The position numbers were made by a program, and so were the translations under genes. The notes beneath the pieces are model-generated. The model did no database searches. It was given only the letters and a program-made list of their open reading frames with translations, and was not told the origin of the DNA. This document shows, piece by piece, positions 4,621 through 5,112 of a DNA stretch of 5,112 bases; the stretch's first letter is position 1; the number at the start of each line of letters is the position of its first letter. Source of the stretch: Candidatus Altimarinota bacterium (GTDB lineage: Bacteria; Patescibacteriota; Gracilibacteria; UBA4473); the NCBI GenBank assembly GCA_018401175.1, contig JAGYLK010000169.1, positions 1 through 5,112 on the forward strand, written 5' to 3'.

Positions 4621-5112
4621 TTAATCAAAAGCTGTACGCAATTCAATGTGAGAAAGAATGCTCGGGAGCGTTTTTTTCCAAGCTGGAAAAATCTGTATAT
4701 CCATCACTCGTTCAATCTCGGGCTGATTGACCAAAATCGCACGCGCCTCAACCGCTGTCTTTTGGGATAACTCTTCCTGAAGTGCTATTTTCCATGCCAT
4801 GTTTTGTGGAGAAGAAGAATCAAAGTTTAAACTTCGAACTCCTACCATTTTTACGGAAAGTTTTACCCATCCGTGATCCGCGAATTGCGATGCATCTAAT
4901 ACACGATATTCCGCAGAATGATTATCTATTTCTAAGAGTCGTTGCCGATCATCCAGCGTTGCACTCAAGCGTTCTAGCACCAATCGCTCTACTTTTGATT
5001 CTGAAAAAACAAGTCCTGCCACATTCATTTTCCCAGAAATTTCAATCGTCTGTGTCTCTGTCCCTACAAGATCTTTGGGAAATACATAATCCGAGAAATC
5101 TATCCGTAACAA
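4621..5112 (-). CDS. C-terminal part of a large protein, possibly baseplate-J-like (5' end outside the window)
   Basis: The frame enters from the right edge and ends at TAA (4621-4623) after 163 codons. The TTG at the very edge is incidental, so the true start lies beyond the window. There is no hydrophobic segment in this part. It seems to contain a beta-rich domain (about 15-95, with VAGLVFSESKVERLVLERLSA-like spacing). A compact C-terminal domain follows (about 105-163) with the pattern L-x-x-x-L-S-x-K-T-x-x-E-A, then PEIERVMDIQIFPAWKKTLP and SHIEL. This resembles, from memory, the C-termini of proteins annotated baseplate J/gp47-like in candidate-phyla bacteria, where they are probably cell-envelope proteins. 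The assignment is tentative. A gap of 81 bases separates it from the UPF0316 gene downstream on the same strand. Confidence 0.6.
   Translation of the reverse strand: MLRIDFSDYVFPKDLVGTETQTIEISGKMNVAGLVFSESKVERLVLERLSATLDDRQRLLEIDNHSAEYRVLDASQFADHGWVKLSVKMVGVRSLNFDSSSPQNMAWKIALQEELSQKTAVEARAILVNQPEIERVMDIQIFPAWKKTLPSILSHIELRTAFD

Noticed and set aside
4606..4622. Hairpin AAATTC-GAAAA-GAATTT as terminator after the gene ending at 4621
   Set aside because: The stem is all AT except one pair, overlaps the stop codon and is not followed by a T tract.

Overview
The window looks like chromosomal housekeeping DNA from a moderately AT-rich bacterium. The standard genetic code fits: long genes end in TAG, TAA or TGA and none is interrupted by in-frame UGA. 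My best guess is a member of the candidate phyla radiation (Patescibacteria, Peregrinibacteria-like). This rests on the short, streamlined and divergent proteins, the lack of Shine-Dalgarno sequences before several genes, and a partial protein resembling the baseplate-J-like wall proteins common in that group. It is an inference, not a demonstrated assignment.

Layout, left to right. Positions 1-533 (minus) hold the N-terminal 177 codons of rsmH, the 16S rRNA C1402 methyltransferase. A good promoter lies upstream, together with a 17-codon mini-ORF whose stop overlaps the rsmH start. Positions 835-1368 (plus) encode a COG2426-type small membrane protein. It overlaps tail-to-tail by 32 bp with a minus-strand tsaC/Sua5-like gene (1337-1843). 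A tRNA-Gly(UCC) gene with encoded CCA follows (1975-2050, plus), behind a near-consensus promoter and followed by an intrinsic terminator.

Positions 2051-2314 are non-coding and are the most unusual part of the window. Two modules of about 70 bp each end in a copy of the tRNA 3' end. Each carries a T-arm-like sequence interrupted at the same point by a different 28-29 nt insert. They are separated by a long terminator hairpin and surrounded by perfect short palindromes, most with three-base loops.

The right half is all minus strand: a DEAD-box RNA helicase (2315-3868), a UPF0316/DUF2179 membrane protein (3997-4539), and the C-terminal part of a large protein entering from the right edge (4621-5112).

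Functionally, rsmH, tsaC, the tRNA and the RNA helicase all serve translation or RNA metabolism, while the other three genes belong to the membrane or envelope. Apart from the tRNA-end modules there is no sign of mobile elements, CRISPR or defence systems.
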